Below are positions 36,510-47,790 of a stretch of DNA of 64,000 nt, in pieces. How positions within the stretch are numbered: the first letter of the stretch is position 1; every line of letters begins with the position of its first letter. The stretch comes from Agaricus subrufescens (taxonomy: Eukaryota > Basidiomycota > Agaricomycetes > Agaricales > Agaricaceae). The stretch spans positions 1 to 64,000 of the forward strand of contig JAQOTE010000019.1 of assembly GCA_029945375.1 (NCBI GenBank), read 5' to 3'. The notes under the pieces are model-generated. The model was not told the DNA's origin, searched no databases, and saw only the letters and a list, made by a program, of their open reading frames with translations. A program made the translations under genes and the position numbers.

Positions 36510-38035
36510 TGAGCTTTCAATATGTAAGATAGAATGACCACCAAGCGTACAACCGCTTGGTTTTATAGCCGAACAAAATACAGATGAAATAAGCTCCTTT
36601 GACAGAAATAGAACCTTCACGGTAACAGCCATAGGCAAAGGAAACATATAGAACAAGCTACACTTTGATAAAGCATAAGGTCACCACAGGGATGTTCGCT
36701 GACAACAGCCTCGTTACCCGTTAGGGAATTGTTGGCGGCCGTATCCAGGTACACAAGTTCGACTAGCCCTGGGTCAGTCCTGATAGTGTGATTTTTGTTT
36801 GTCTCAGCGCATGCGGAAGCTGTTGCTTGAGCTGACTGTCATAAGAGGAACTCCATACAAATGAGGTTCCTAAGAGAGAGTATGGGAGTACCATGTGAGA
36901 AACCGTAGGCATAAGAGATTTGTGAGCGAATTGTAGCGATTTTGAAAGCGGTCACTCAACGTAGAATAGAGTCAATCTCATAAATCTAAATAACCCCCTC
37001 CATATACAGTTATGGTCAGTGCTACCGTGCTGGAATAATTCTCTTTGATCATTCAGTCTGTGCTTTTAAACTAGAAGGGGCCTCACCAAAATTCATGCTG
37101 AGTCCTATTAGGTAGAATTGTGGTTACATTGGTCCGAAGAGAAAGACGCCGACTGGATGCTATGCTTGAGAGACACGAATCTTCATTATTGCCGGCTTAG
37201 ATACTAATCAATCGTCGTGTAGCCGGGAAGAGGGAGGTCAGATACCAGAGAGTGAGTCCAAGTTCTCAAGGGGTACTTACGGCTGCACAGCTTGGAACCT
37301 ACATATATGATCATCGTTAGCTCAAACTACCGTTTCAACATGGAATAAACGCACCTCAGGTTCTTTGATGTCCAGTGGAGGATGGTGCAAAAACGATGAT
37401 CCTGAGGGAACATTCGTCGCGACAAACATCTGAAGAACACAAATCCAAGGGCGATAAGCTCCCATGGTTCTATGAAATTGGTGCAAAGGCCGCGAAGAGC
37501 ATAGCGCAACCTTCGACGGTCTACCTAATGGAGGATTCGGCATGCTCTCCACGAAACAGACATCGAACACAGGGTAATGTTGAAGGGCCGCTGGCACACT
37601 TCATGAGATGATGATGACTTCAAAGGGCTGTAAGCTCTCTCTGAAGCGTGCTGGAGGACATACGTACTCTCCTGCGTCATAAGAAAAGAGTAAGCTGGTC
37701 AGAAACATGAAGATGGGTTTGAAGGAACAATGTGCAGCCGCTCTGCGCTTGTGTGAGCATGTGACTGGTGAATCGCTCTGATTCGCTGGTCCAAAATTTG
37801 CACGTGCTCACGCATGATGCCGAAGGCCCGAATCCCCCTGGAATCTCCGAATCTCCTAAGTGATTCTCCAAGAGGGAGAGAATACCCAACATGATAATGA
37901 ATTCGGAGTCTCAAATTAATTCAAGAATAGTTAAGGACTGTATAGCTAAGAGGTAAGGTTAACAGGAATTGAGTATATATATGAAGCATTATGCTGAGAC
38001 TTTGCGGGGGTACCATGATTGTAATGTGATTATCA
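36510..38035. other. Intergenic within the element
   Basis: No supported gene. Small overlapping frames lie at 37322-37611 and 37677-37914. A 51-bp stretch at 37624-37674 resembles one upstream of the next cargo gene. Confidence 0.4.
37624..37674. repeat. Dispersed element-internal repeat, copy 1
   Basis: Reads agggctgtaagctctctctg onward and ends tactctcctg. It matches 40654-40707 with a few mismatches and gaps. Each copy lies about 0.5-1.1 kb upstream of a minus-strand cargo gene. Confidence 0.65.
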
Positions 38036-40100
38036 CTAGGAACATTGAATAACATAGGGATACACTTGTACAAGGCGGTCCTTCAATCCACGTATATGGC
38101 CGTCTTGAACTGTTACGATCATCGCCTCACTCATAAGGCTTAGGTCGGCTTTGATCCTCTGGGCATCGACGCGATCAAGGAGAGTAAGGAGATCAAGCCC
38201 CGATACTGAACCTTTGAACCCAAAAGCAGCACCTATTCCCGTAGGAATGATACGGTGACGAAGTGAAGACTCAGTAGATGCAATCAGACGACGACGGACA
38301 TGCAATAAAGCCTCTTGCAGATAGTCCAAGTAGAGTTGCGCCTCTTTGATTTCCCCTCGAGACTGCGCTAACTGAGCTAGTCTGGGCTCAAAATCACAGG
38401 CAACATCTTGGACTCTTTGGTCGATGGTTGATCGTAAGAATAGCAGTTGACCACGGGAGAACGAAAGTAGTTGCTTTGCAGTGGAGATTCTGTCCATAAA
38501 ACAGTAAGCCGGCTAATCCACTGTGGCATTCGCATGGCCTACCTTTCGTTGACTTCGTCATTTACCTCACTGACCTGTTGAATCAGCTTTGAGGATCGGG
38601 AAGATGCATCTAGAACAACTTCCAAAATGTTTGAAATAAATTGTTTGTCCTCCAGGTCACTGTTCTGCACCGTTCCGACGAGCTCTCCTACTAACGACTC
38701 GAGTCTGCCCAACTCCAATGTAGAAGCCACAGTAGAAGTCAAAATTGGCGCAGTAGGTCGCGCAAGCGAATCGGTAACACGTGGGAATGATAGAGCGACT
38801 CCCATGACGGCTAAAACAACAAATAGGATAACCTGAAGGCATGGTACAAATGACTATGCAGGATACAGTGAGTTTGATATTCCTTCATAAGAAATTGAAC
38901 TGACCGGCAATCTGATGAGTGAACTGCGCGGACCCATTGGAAGAGTTGTCAAGGATAAAGTTCTGTTAGTTACTGCGAGATCCGTAAGAGTAGGCTCTAA
39001 AGCAAGTAGGATACTACTTGCACGAGGTGTCTCCGGCAACATCAATTATTTGATTATGTTCAGCTTCTGTATAACGATATTAATCAATGTCTACTCAACT
39101 TGAACCGGAACAGCACTTACCATAATGCCCTGGTAGAGTGCCAGCTGCGGCATGGGAATGATTCGAGTTGAACGCGTCAGCTGGTAGTACTTCGCTCCTG
39201 GGTGAAGACATGGGCCAGTCTTCCATGCGACGAGGACTAGTAGACAAAAGTGAAAATTCATTCCGCAAAGCGGAGTCTTCTTCAAAGGATGATGCATAAG
39301 AGACCGGTGAGTCCATGTCAAAATCTTCATCCTTGGGCTCGCCAAGTATCAAGGTATTGTCGGAGGGAATAATATGTAGGGTAGATAGAGCTGGTGCTTC
39401 GGCAGTGGATGTTCCTTGAAAAGGCTGTGATGGATTATCCCCTTCACTGAGCCTACCGGTGTTCAGAGACGTATTAACAGAAGGAATAAATGCCTCTGGC
39501 TCAGTAGTTCCTGCTTGAAATGTTTGTAGTGAAACCGTTTGGTAATCGAGGGTAAGAAAACCTTCACTTTCCAAAGTGAAATCCTCCTCAAAGGAGGACG
39601 CATTGTCTTCCTCGAGAGACGATACATGAGAGACTGGCGAGTTTACGCTGAGATCACCATCGCTGGTCCAGCCAGGGTTCATAAGATTGTCGGGGGAAGG
39701 AATGTATAGCGTAGATGAGTCGGGGACTTCGGCAGTTGAAACAATTTCTTGTAAGGAATGTGATGAAATACCGCTTTCAATGAACCCGCCAGTGTTCAAA
39801 GAAGCATTTACAGATGGAACGGGTACCTCTGCCGCTGAAGTTCCTGCTTGGAATGATTGTAGTGAGACCGTTTGGTAATCGAAGGTAACGAAACCATTCA
39901 CTGGGGTGGGATATTGATAATGAGATTGACAAAACATAAGAGAGCGAAAACTCACAAGCTGTTTTGAAAGCGTTATTGACTAGTTGCATGTCAACATTGT
40001 TGGGGGGCTCTACGGAGGCTTTTGTAGGCCTCGTTTGCAAAGCTAAGCGCTTGGCATGCCTCGTCCGGCGAGGTGTTAAGTAAGGAGTGAATCTCGGCAT
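38036..40100 (-). CDS. Cargo gene B: repeat-containing membrane protein with coiled-coil tail
   Basis: Starts MPRFTPYLTPRRTRHAKRLA (ATG 40098-40100). An intron joins FKTA to LNGFVTFDYQTVSLQ. The second exon holds two tandem copies of a unit of about 110 residues (GFVTFDYQTVSLQSFQAGT and GFLTLDYQTVSLQTFQAGT, each ending in an acidic SSFEED block). After further short exons comes a membrane helix (VILFVVLAVMGVAL). A helical, coiled-coil-like region follows (LGRLESLVGELVGTVQ, LQEALLHVRRRLIAS), ending VYPYVIQCS. The last blocks (DGHIRGLKDRLVQVYPYV) resemble those of cargo gene A (KGHRDLRRCAKLKTYYSRV), which suggests a distant relative. Middle exon joins are tentative. Function unknown. Confidence 0.55.
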
Positions 40101-40986
40101 CGAAGAGCTATAACTTGAAAGAAGAAAGAAGGTCAGAGTACTGGCATCGGATGAGTGAAGAACAGACGTTTATAAACAGAGCCTCCGAGATGTATTTAGC
40201 ATGTCTTGTAGTGGATAACGTAGGCACGGTCTCCAAGAAAGAACTGCCGGGTCACAAATTCTTGGGATCCGGCGACCCTAAGACATTTATTCCGATCGAC
40301 CCTTTGATGACTTGACGATCTCTGTCGTGTGTATGCATGGGTCCAAGGAAACTGCCGTCGGAACAAAGACCCGAAGGAACAAAGGGCTTGCGGTGCACTT
40401 TGTCCGATGAAACCGGTGAAGGATACCACGAGGCTGCCACGAGGGGCGAGCCGTACCTTTCGACGAATCATCGAACGGTGCACGATAGAACTTTTCCTTA
40501 TAAGAGTACAGTCACGAGCCATGGAAGAGGTGCTCAAAGGGCTCTACTTTGAAGCCCAAGAGACTGATATCTTGGGGGCATCGGAGAGCGACAGAATTGG
40601 AATAAGGGCAAGGGGCCACCTGGCGCGCCTCACGGAGTGGGGTTGACTTTTAGAGGGCCGTAGTGCTCTCTCTGAAAGACGTGTCGGAGGACCTCAGTGC
40701 TCTCCTGTTCTTTCATGCACATTTTGGGAATAAAAGGACCGGAAGTATGATCAAGCAGATGCATGGGGGTAGAGATCGACGATTCAATTGTTTGACGTCT
40801 GACATTCATGAATCATGATCAACAATCAATTTTTAGCACGTGATGGCGTGATAAACAGTCGATCGCCGATCGTTGAGCAGGCACCTTTCATAGGATTTCA
40901 GATAGCTGGGACAAAACTCAATTACAATTCTCAGAACAAGGTAACACATAGCAGCGAACAACAAACGGAAAATCAATCTAGACCGT
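40101..40986. other. Intergenic within the element
   Basis: Frames at 40196-40537 (minus) and 40329-40646 (plus) overlap and show no domain. Apart from the dispersed repeat nothing is recognised. Confidence 0.4.
40654..40707. repeat. Dispersed element-internal repeat, copy 2
   Basis: Partner of 37624-37674; the shared core is gctctctctgaa, then ggaggac, then ctctcctg, in the same order. Confidence 0.65.
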
Positions 40987-43275
40987 TCATGGAAACATAT
41001 GAGGGACACAAGCAGCTCTACCAAAATAGTCAAAGAAAGTTTGGCAATAGAAATCAGCCACCAAAGACTCGACGCGTTCAACGCTGACCTTGGCCCACGG
41101 TCCCTTGTTGTTAACGTCAGTAGTGAACAGACCCTGAGGGGCATTCGGCCAGTCGACGATGACATTCCGAAGAGCTGATACATATGGGCGCCTCTCCTCC
41201 CAATTGCCAGAGGATAGACCACATGGGTGTTGAGGTAGATCGACAGTAAAAAGGCTTTCATGGACAAAGACGCTGCGGAGCTTCTTCTCTCGAAGAAGTG
41301 CGCCATCTGCGGTACGCCAATCATCGGCCAAAACACACCGATCAAGGTTAACTAATTCAATATTAAAATTGTGCTGCTGCACATCCCAGGCGACAAGTTG
41401 GCGGTCCCGTAGCTGAAATTTGATTTCTCCGTGGCTCCAGACAACTTGACCATTCCAACTTATAGTTTCCGCATCTCCCTTCTTTGGGGCTCTGATACAA
41501 AATATCTTTTTCGCAATTTCGCGAGATCTCGCGTTACGGCGGGCAGTACGGGAAACCTTTCCATGTCCCTCCGTTGGTGTGAAACGTTGGTGTGGGTGAG
41601 GACGGAGGAGCTCGATTTCTAGAATGATCTCGCGCAAGTAAGACCGCCATTGGTGGATGTGAGGCAACGGAACGGTACGCGGCTGGAAATCACCCATGTG
41701 ACTCAACCACCGGGTACGGATTAAAAGCCAGGCGAGGACGTTCTCCATACTTTTGTTTTCATCGCCACACAATATATAGGAACTCGGAAATGCATATCCT
41801 TTGAAAATGGAGCGCCAAGGGTGTTCGATAGGACTATGACGTATATCGACCTTTTTCAAAGCGTTTGCCCAGGAATCGGATGGCTTAGAGCTATACGCCG
41901 ATGTTGGTGGTTGAAACGAAGCTAGGTTAGTTGAGCTGTCCGTCACTTTCATGACCACTCGCTCGATTGCTTGCACCTTTGAATCTACACATAATCAGAC
42001 TTCAGGAAAGAAGGTCGTAAGAATACTCACATGGTTGGGCCCGCTGCCCATGTTTTCCCGTACTGTTCCTTTGAACACCGGGCGTTTCTTGAGAGCGAGC
42101 ATTTGTTTGAACATAAGAGGTAGAGGTAGAAGCTGTGCCTGATGGGACAAGTACTGATTGCACTGAATGAGGGAGCTGAGCCTGATCAGTCTCCTGAGTT
42201 AAATTAATTGAGTTTTCGTCGGCCATTGGGGTCATGTGTGCTTGACCCGGTTTCCATTTGTAGATTCCGAGAAACATGTTGCCAGACAAAGGACCAGCAT
42301 AAAATATCGGCGCTCCAGTCATGCGCCTAACGACAATACCTGCTTGAGCGGGTTCCTTCGGGTACGCCTGATCTATGATAGTTGCGTCGTCCGACACCTG
42401 AGATGGACGTCGAACAAGCCAGACAGGCACCCCCTTTTCATACATTTCATGAGCGACCTGGATACGATCAGTAACGCATCCCATCAGCTCATTGTTCGCC
42501 TCAGGGTAGCCTTCGTTGCTGGGGATCATACGATCAAATTTTGTGATCTTGTCTAAGAGTGCGCGAACCTCGAGGAAGCACCGTTGGGCCCATGTAACGT
42601 TTAACTTCATTGTAAAGTAGCTCGACGAGCCAAATTTGAGGGCGGCGACACAACCGCGCATCTGAGCAGCGGCTATGTGAAGTCTCCGATAGTCTGATCC
42701 ATTGCTACACTCGCAAGAGTCGACTTCGTTCATGAATTTGGTGCGGAGCTCGTAAAATTGCTCTGCTATGGTTGGGTTGAGACGTCCGTCATCGTCTCCG
42801 CCGTCTTCCGAATTAGGATTAAAGTGGCAACTGCCAATGTCCAACCATAGCTGTCGAAGGGGGTGAGAGTACAAGTGGCTGGGCTTGGGTTTACGAAGGA
42901 TATAGGCGAAGTGTTCTTGACCGTCGAAATACCACTGAGGCCATTGAGACCAGTCCTCTGCTCCCCAGCGTCCGTCCTCACAGATTGTGATTACTTGCTT
43001 TTCGAGATGTACTTGAGGTAGATAATCGGCATTAGGAGTGCTGATGACAAGTCTATTACTCTTGTTAGCCGGAGATTCGACCTCTTTAGTGTGTGCCGAT
43101 ATATATCTTGACTTGAGCTGGCCAATCAATCGTGCGTCCGTTACTTGAATCTGACCTGAGATATCTTAAGCGGTGTCGACCAGATTTCATGAACCCACTT
43201 GTACGTACTATCATTCGGTCGACAAAATGAAATGAAGATAGGATTTCCAGCACTGTCGAGTAATCTTGGTGCCAT
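40987..43275 (-). CDS. Large cargo protein of unknown family
   Basis: Spliced start MAPRLLDSAGNPIFISF (ATG 43273-43275). Intron joins in frame lead to LKSRYISAHTKEVE, a long exon (about 43110-42032), and after a GTGAGT intron to SKVQAIERVVMKV. The protein ends GRAACVPHMFP at 40987, about 740 residues in all. Visible features: a Trp/Asp-rich N-terminal region (WSQWPQWYFDGQEHFAYIL), a block EKGVPVWLVRRPSQVS, and a C-terminal region with LVADFYCQTFFDYFGRAACV. No catalytic motif or membrane helix was seen. The GVPVWLVRP-type block recalls a multi-copy protein family scattered through agaric genomes, but that is from memory and uncertain. Confidence 0.6.
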
Positions 43276-43649
43276 GTTGTCTATGTCACCTTCAGTGATA
43301 TGTCGGGTGGAAAAAAGTGGCAGCTGAGCGACGACGTAGTCTACTCACGAGCGGGTAGGGACTTTACAGTTCACCTCCAAGAATGAGTAGCACGCGAGCG
43401 ATCCACGATCCTACTCGATTGCCACGCTCAAAGAAACAATTCAACTTACCTGAGTTAGAGGACGCCGTGAAACGCACGTAGTCGGTTGCTGCAGAAAGTT
43501 AGGGGACAACAGTTGAATGATCAATCTAATTACGGTTTGCACGTGATGCATTCCTATTTTTTTTTTCGCACGGATCAATCGGCAAGTATACTTTTAGATT
43601 AGGAGGAACATGTGGGCCCGGGCGACAGGCGTATATATATACAGCTGGA

Positions 43650-45107
43650 TCACATGTACAAATAAAGCAGCCCGATGAATGTCAGAAGCGCGAACCCAAG
43701 ATAGTGGATGATTGGTGTTTTTGAATCCTTGTTCTTGCGGGGCACTATGGGATATGAGTCAGACACAGCAGACAGCTTTGCAGGTTTGATTAAATTCAAT
43801 CCACACTTGCCATCAACGCGCCAAACATGAATCGCTTTCGGGCTCTCGGTAATGGCGGCGATTCGGCACGTAACTTGTAATTTAGTACAAGTTCGTGTCC
43901 ACTGTACAGTCATTATTGGTAAATTTTGAGGCATACAGGGATTGGAAAACCACGCACGGCAAGGTGTGATATATTTTCATGTTCTGTCCATCACTTTAGT
44001 GTAAGATATTGGCACACGCAGCCCAGCCACTGACCGGGTATCTCAAAAATACGATGATCCCTCCGTTCTATGTGCCATAACACTAGCTTGTTCCTCATAG
44101 CAGCAAGGATACACGTTCCCTGATGAGCCCACACCATCGGTGAGCCATGAGAGATACGTTCCGGAGAACGCAGACAACGGTAATTGTTGCCATTGCGTCT
44201 CTTGTATATTCGGATCTGCCTTTCGGAAGGGACAGCATAGAACGTGCTCCCTCCGGCAAGAACAAATCCAGGATCTGTTGAACTTTCTGAAACGATCCTA
44301 CCTGTTTCAAATAACGGACGGTAGTTGGTCGTGTCCCACGTCCTTCATCAATCTGACTGTTAGTTTCACGTAGGAATAGCAAGGCAGATGAACTGACACG
44401 ATGCCTTGCTTCAAATATGAGACAACCAAGTGTGTAGCATGATCATGATCCCATTCAACGCCAGTTACCACAACGTTCGTTTCGTCGTTCTCATCCTGGG
44501 GATTTCCGAGCTTACGGATGAAAGTCCAAGCATGGTAGGGATCACTATCGTCTTAGAATCTTCTGTGTCAAAGAGCATCCTTGGACTGTAACAAGAGACT
44601 TACTCCCTTTGACATCCCATAAAGTCACTTCATCCTCACCACCCAAAGCAAGCTGACCCCTTGCATTATTGATCGCAATATGCCGGATGGATTTTTGACT
44701 CGCTCGGAATCCCTCGGAATCATACGGCTACACGTAGAATCATTGAGCTGAGATAGTGTAAGTGCTGAAAACACCGATACCTTATCGGCTACGACGGCCA
44801 CAACGGTCAGCCACCCAGCACTGCAGCCGAAGTACAGGCAGTCTCGCAAATCCCAAGCAACAGAGAGAATCACAGATCCAGGCTTTTGATAACACAGGAT
44901 AGGTTGCCAACTGAGAGTACTCCAGACATAAACACTATTATCTATGCCAACAGCGAGAAAACTGCCGCCGATAGAAAAGGCTAAGGCGTTGAATTTTTTG
45001 AAGGTAACTAAAAACTTTGTATCAGCCTGTGTTCTAAGTCATCTGGAAAACGCGTTACTGTCGTCGATGGGGGGGAAAATAACATGCTCTGGAGAGTATA
45101 CAGCCAT
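43650..45107 (-). CDS. WD40 beta-propeller protein with C-terminal membrane anchor
   Basis: Several WD40-type strands are visible after splicing: NALAFSIGGSFLAVGIDNSV with YVWSTLSWQPIL, SVILSVAWDLRDCLYFGCSA, IRHIAINNARGQLALGGEDE with VTLWDVKG, GVEWDHDHATHLVVSYLKQG, and VWAHQGTCILAAMRNKLVLW. The C-terminus is a single hydrophobic helix (IIHYLGFALLTFIGLLYLYM) that ends the protein at 43650. This makes it a tail-anchored protein with the propeller in the cytosol. A start at 45107 (MAVYSPEHVIFPP) fits loosely, but the join to the next exon is unclear. More N-terminal exons may lie up to about 45.5 kb. Probably a scaffold on a membrane; partner unknown. Confidence 0.6.
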
Positions 45108-45652
45108 ATTGAAGGGATGCTCGAAAATTGGAAGAATCGGAAATCAATTTAAATGGGTTAGTGTCAGGGTCGATTGTGTTCTTTGAACCAGGTATAGAGG
45201 GGATTCGTTGTCAGGGGATTTTCCCAGCAGGTGCTTGACGACGAATCGTTCTATCAAGTGCCTGGAAAGCCCTTTGTGGGATCGAGGGACATTGTCTCTC
45301 TCGGTCATAGTGCGAGCGACATAATTGGTCGTCTGCTCATCGAGGCCTGAAAGGAAAGAGGATGATTACATAAGTGTTCTAACTGCGGTACCTGGCATCA
45401 AATACAGTTGATCTACTTCCACCAACAGCACGAGAGAGAATGCGCAATCCTCTCACCGTAAAACCCCATCGCCGTACCATAGAGCGTCCGCTCATGGTCT
45501 ATTGAATTAATTGTCATCGGAGAGTACTCATTGTCCTCCTTTACTACAGGGTTGCCCCTTGGATATCAATTTGGGAGTCGCCCGAAGATCGAAAGATAGT
45601 TGGCATCGAGACGAAGAAACATTGTTCTTTCCTAGGAAGGCTTTGTTTTATC
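45108..45652. other. Divergent intergenic or extra 5' exons of the WD40 gene
   Basis: The minus strand at about 45190-45370 has an open run (TTNYVARTMTERDNVPRSHK onward) that may be an upstream exon of the WD40 gene. No join was proven. Confidence 0.35.
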
Positions 45653-46692
45653 ATGAATAAGAGGGGCATCGAGCTTACGCATCAGGCCTCCTCGCACCAT
45701 TCTTTTTCCAAGATGTTCATGCATCTACGTCCAAACAATGCTTTAAGGCGAGAAGACACCGCCGCTGAAACCGTTTTTAATCAAGAGAGAGGGGGCCGCG
45801 ATTACAAGAAAAGCGGCAAGCCTCGTAATGTGAGCCCGTCCTCTTCTTGTTTTATCCCGTTCCTCACGCGATACAGTCCTCTTTCTCGCGAATGCTGAGA
45901 TTCTTTACCTGGGCGGTCGCAGTGGCTTGGGTCTCTTGGATCACTGCGGAAATTCTTAGATTGAAATGTGGAGAAAACCCTTCTTCAATTGGGTGCTCAG
46001 TCAAGATACAAACTTTCCATATCGGACACCATTCTCCCCTCCAGCTCATGTCCAGTCGCAATCGGCTTCATGATCCTCGACGTACTCCAAGAAATTTCGC
46101 TGCCGGTGGTGACGGTGCAATGGTGTTCAAGGCATTCACTTCATCGACTGCCCTCACTCCGATAGACTCCACCAATACGTTCTCCAAACGACCGTCGCCG
46201 GTTCCTCCATCCGCTATCCTCGATGATAATGTTGCTATTGGTCGTTGCTGGGAATTTGCGGGACAACAAGGACAAGTTGGCATCAAGCTGAATGAGAACG
46301 TCCACATTGGATCAGTCAGCCTTAACAATGTTCATCGAAGTTTAATCACCTCTACGTCAGCATGCAAGGCGCCTCGCGACTTTACCTTATGGGCACTCTA
46401 TGAAGGACCATCTCTAGAGGGATTGTCCGTTGTGTCGCGTCCTGCATCTTATTTCCTCCTCTCAAAGCCTTTCCCCCCCGGCATCTCAGCATCTTCTCAG
46501 TTCGTCCAGCTGGTGAACTCTTCGTATGATATCTCTTCCTTTAATACTCGCCAGACATTCGAAGTTCTGTCCTTCTTCAAAGGCACTCCCACCCCTCTCA
46601 TCAATTTCGTAATCTTAGAAATATCTAGTAATTGGGGTGCCCCTTCTACATGTGTCTATAGCGTAGGCATTCACGAAGAACTTGTGTTGTAG
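45653..46692 (+). CDS. Small SUN-domain protein (nuclear-envelope type)
   Basis: Exon 1 (45653-45829) encodes a basic N-terminus (MNKRGIELTH..KKSGKPRN). A 47-nt intron (45830-45876) joins in frame to SSFSRMLRFFTW. A membrane helix follows (TWAVAVAWVSWITAEIL), then about 80 linker residues. The SUN domain follows: GRCWEFAGQQGQVGIKLNEN, ISSVSL-type strand (HIGSVSLNNVHRSL), APRDFTLWALYEG, SSYDISSFNTRQTFEVLSF, and the C-terminal block ILEISSNWGAPSTCVYSVGI. SUN proteins sit in the inner nuclear membrane with the SUN domain in the lumen and bind KASH partners of the outer membrane. This one is short and lacks a long coiled coil. It also conserves a late cysteine (STCVY). Its place inside a transposon is unexpected. 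Confidence 0.8.
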
Positions 46693-47790
46693 TGTTAATT
46701 CAGCTACATATCCTTTTTTATCTATTTTATTTTCCAATTTAGAGCTCAAAACTGGCGTGCGCCACCAGTAGATGTTCGAACAGAATCTATGCGCTGGACA
46801 AGAGTGCCAAGGCAGGTCCGTTGACTGAGTGCTGATGAACAATTGGACTGCAAGATTGTGCGGTAGGTGATGCAATTGACTATGAATTTGAAGTACTATA
46901 TAGCTTAACCTAATACGGTATTAGACATGGATAGTCAAAGTGTCTTGGGATGGAAATCTGAATGGTGTGCTTTGTTCTACTACGACAATAAAACTAGAAA
47001 ATTGCTGTGACGCACTCGATGTCAAGGTGAGTAAATACACGTACTGATTCACAATTTGGTCGATGATTTGCAGATCGCCGAATCAGAGATTAACGAAGGT
47101 CATATCTTTGCGAGATCCACAGCGCATCACCAATAAATCGCCACGCCAATGCTGCCCTGGAACAGAATGGTTTATGGGGAGTCGTACATCGTTTGCGCAG
47201 AAAACAGCGAATTTATGCACCAAGCCGCCGCTATGAGCATAAACGAAACAGCTATGGACATATTTCTGATAGGGACGGGCTTGAAAAATAGGGTCGACTC
47301 TAGCAAGGTGATGACCACGCTGCGATTGGTAGCAGCCGACAGAGAGTCGAGTACTGGTCTTTTTCTCTGCAGAGTAAAATCGCGCGCTGATTTTGACTGG
47401 TTGCTTAAAGGACATTGTATTAGTGGATTACTGGAGAAACGGATTAAACAAAATTTACGATGAAAGCGGTACCAGGAGGAAGTACTTGAATGGTGGGCAT
47501 AGCGGTTGAAGTCGATGGTAACGCGTGCCCTTTGACGATCAGGCTTTATATACGTGCGTCGATCCGTATCGCGAGTGAGTGATCCGTCGTCTCTACGTCT
47601 TTGTTCATAACGAGAACAAGGTTTTCAAGCAAGCTGAATTAGGAGCAAGATTATAATCAAGGCATGACCGGGAAACCAGCGGCCATAACAGTACCTGGTG
47701 ATAGCCGGTGCCATTGTTTACAGATATTCAGTGACTATATATTTATGCATGGACCCCTTTGAACTTTCACCATCAATCTCTTTCATCATT
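46693..47790. other. Intergenic with unassigned frames
   Basis: Two overlapping frames (47149-47463 plus, 47083-47415 minus) are each about 105 codons, with no domain; at most one is real. A TATA-like run (ctatatatttatg, about 47733) lies roughly 55 bp before the next start codon. Confidence 0.4.

Noticed and set aside
47083..47463. Two overlapping ~105-codon frames as genes
   Set aside because: They lie on opposite strands over the same bases and neither shows a domain or splice support.
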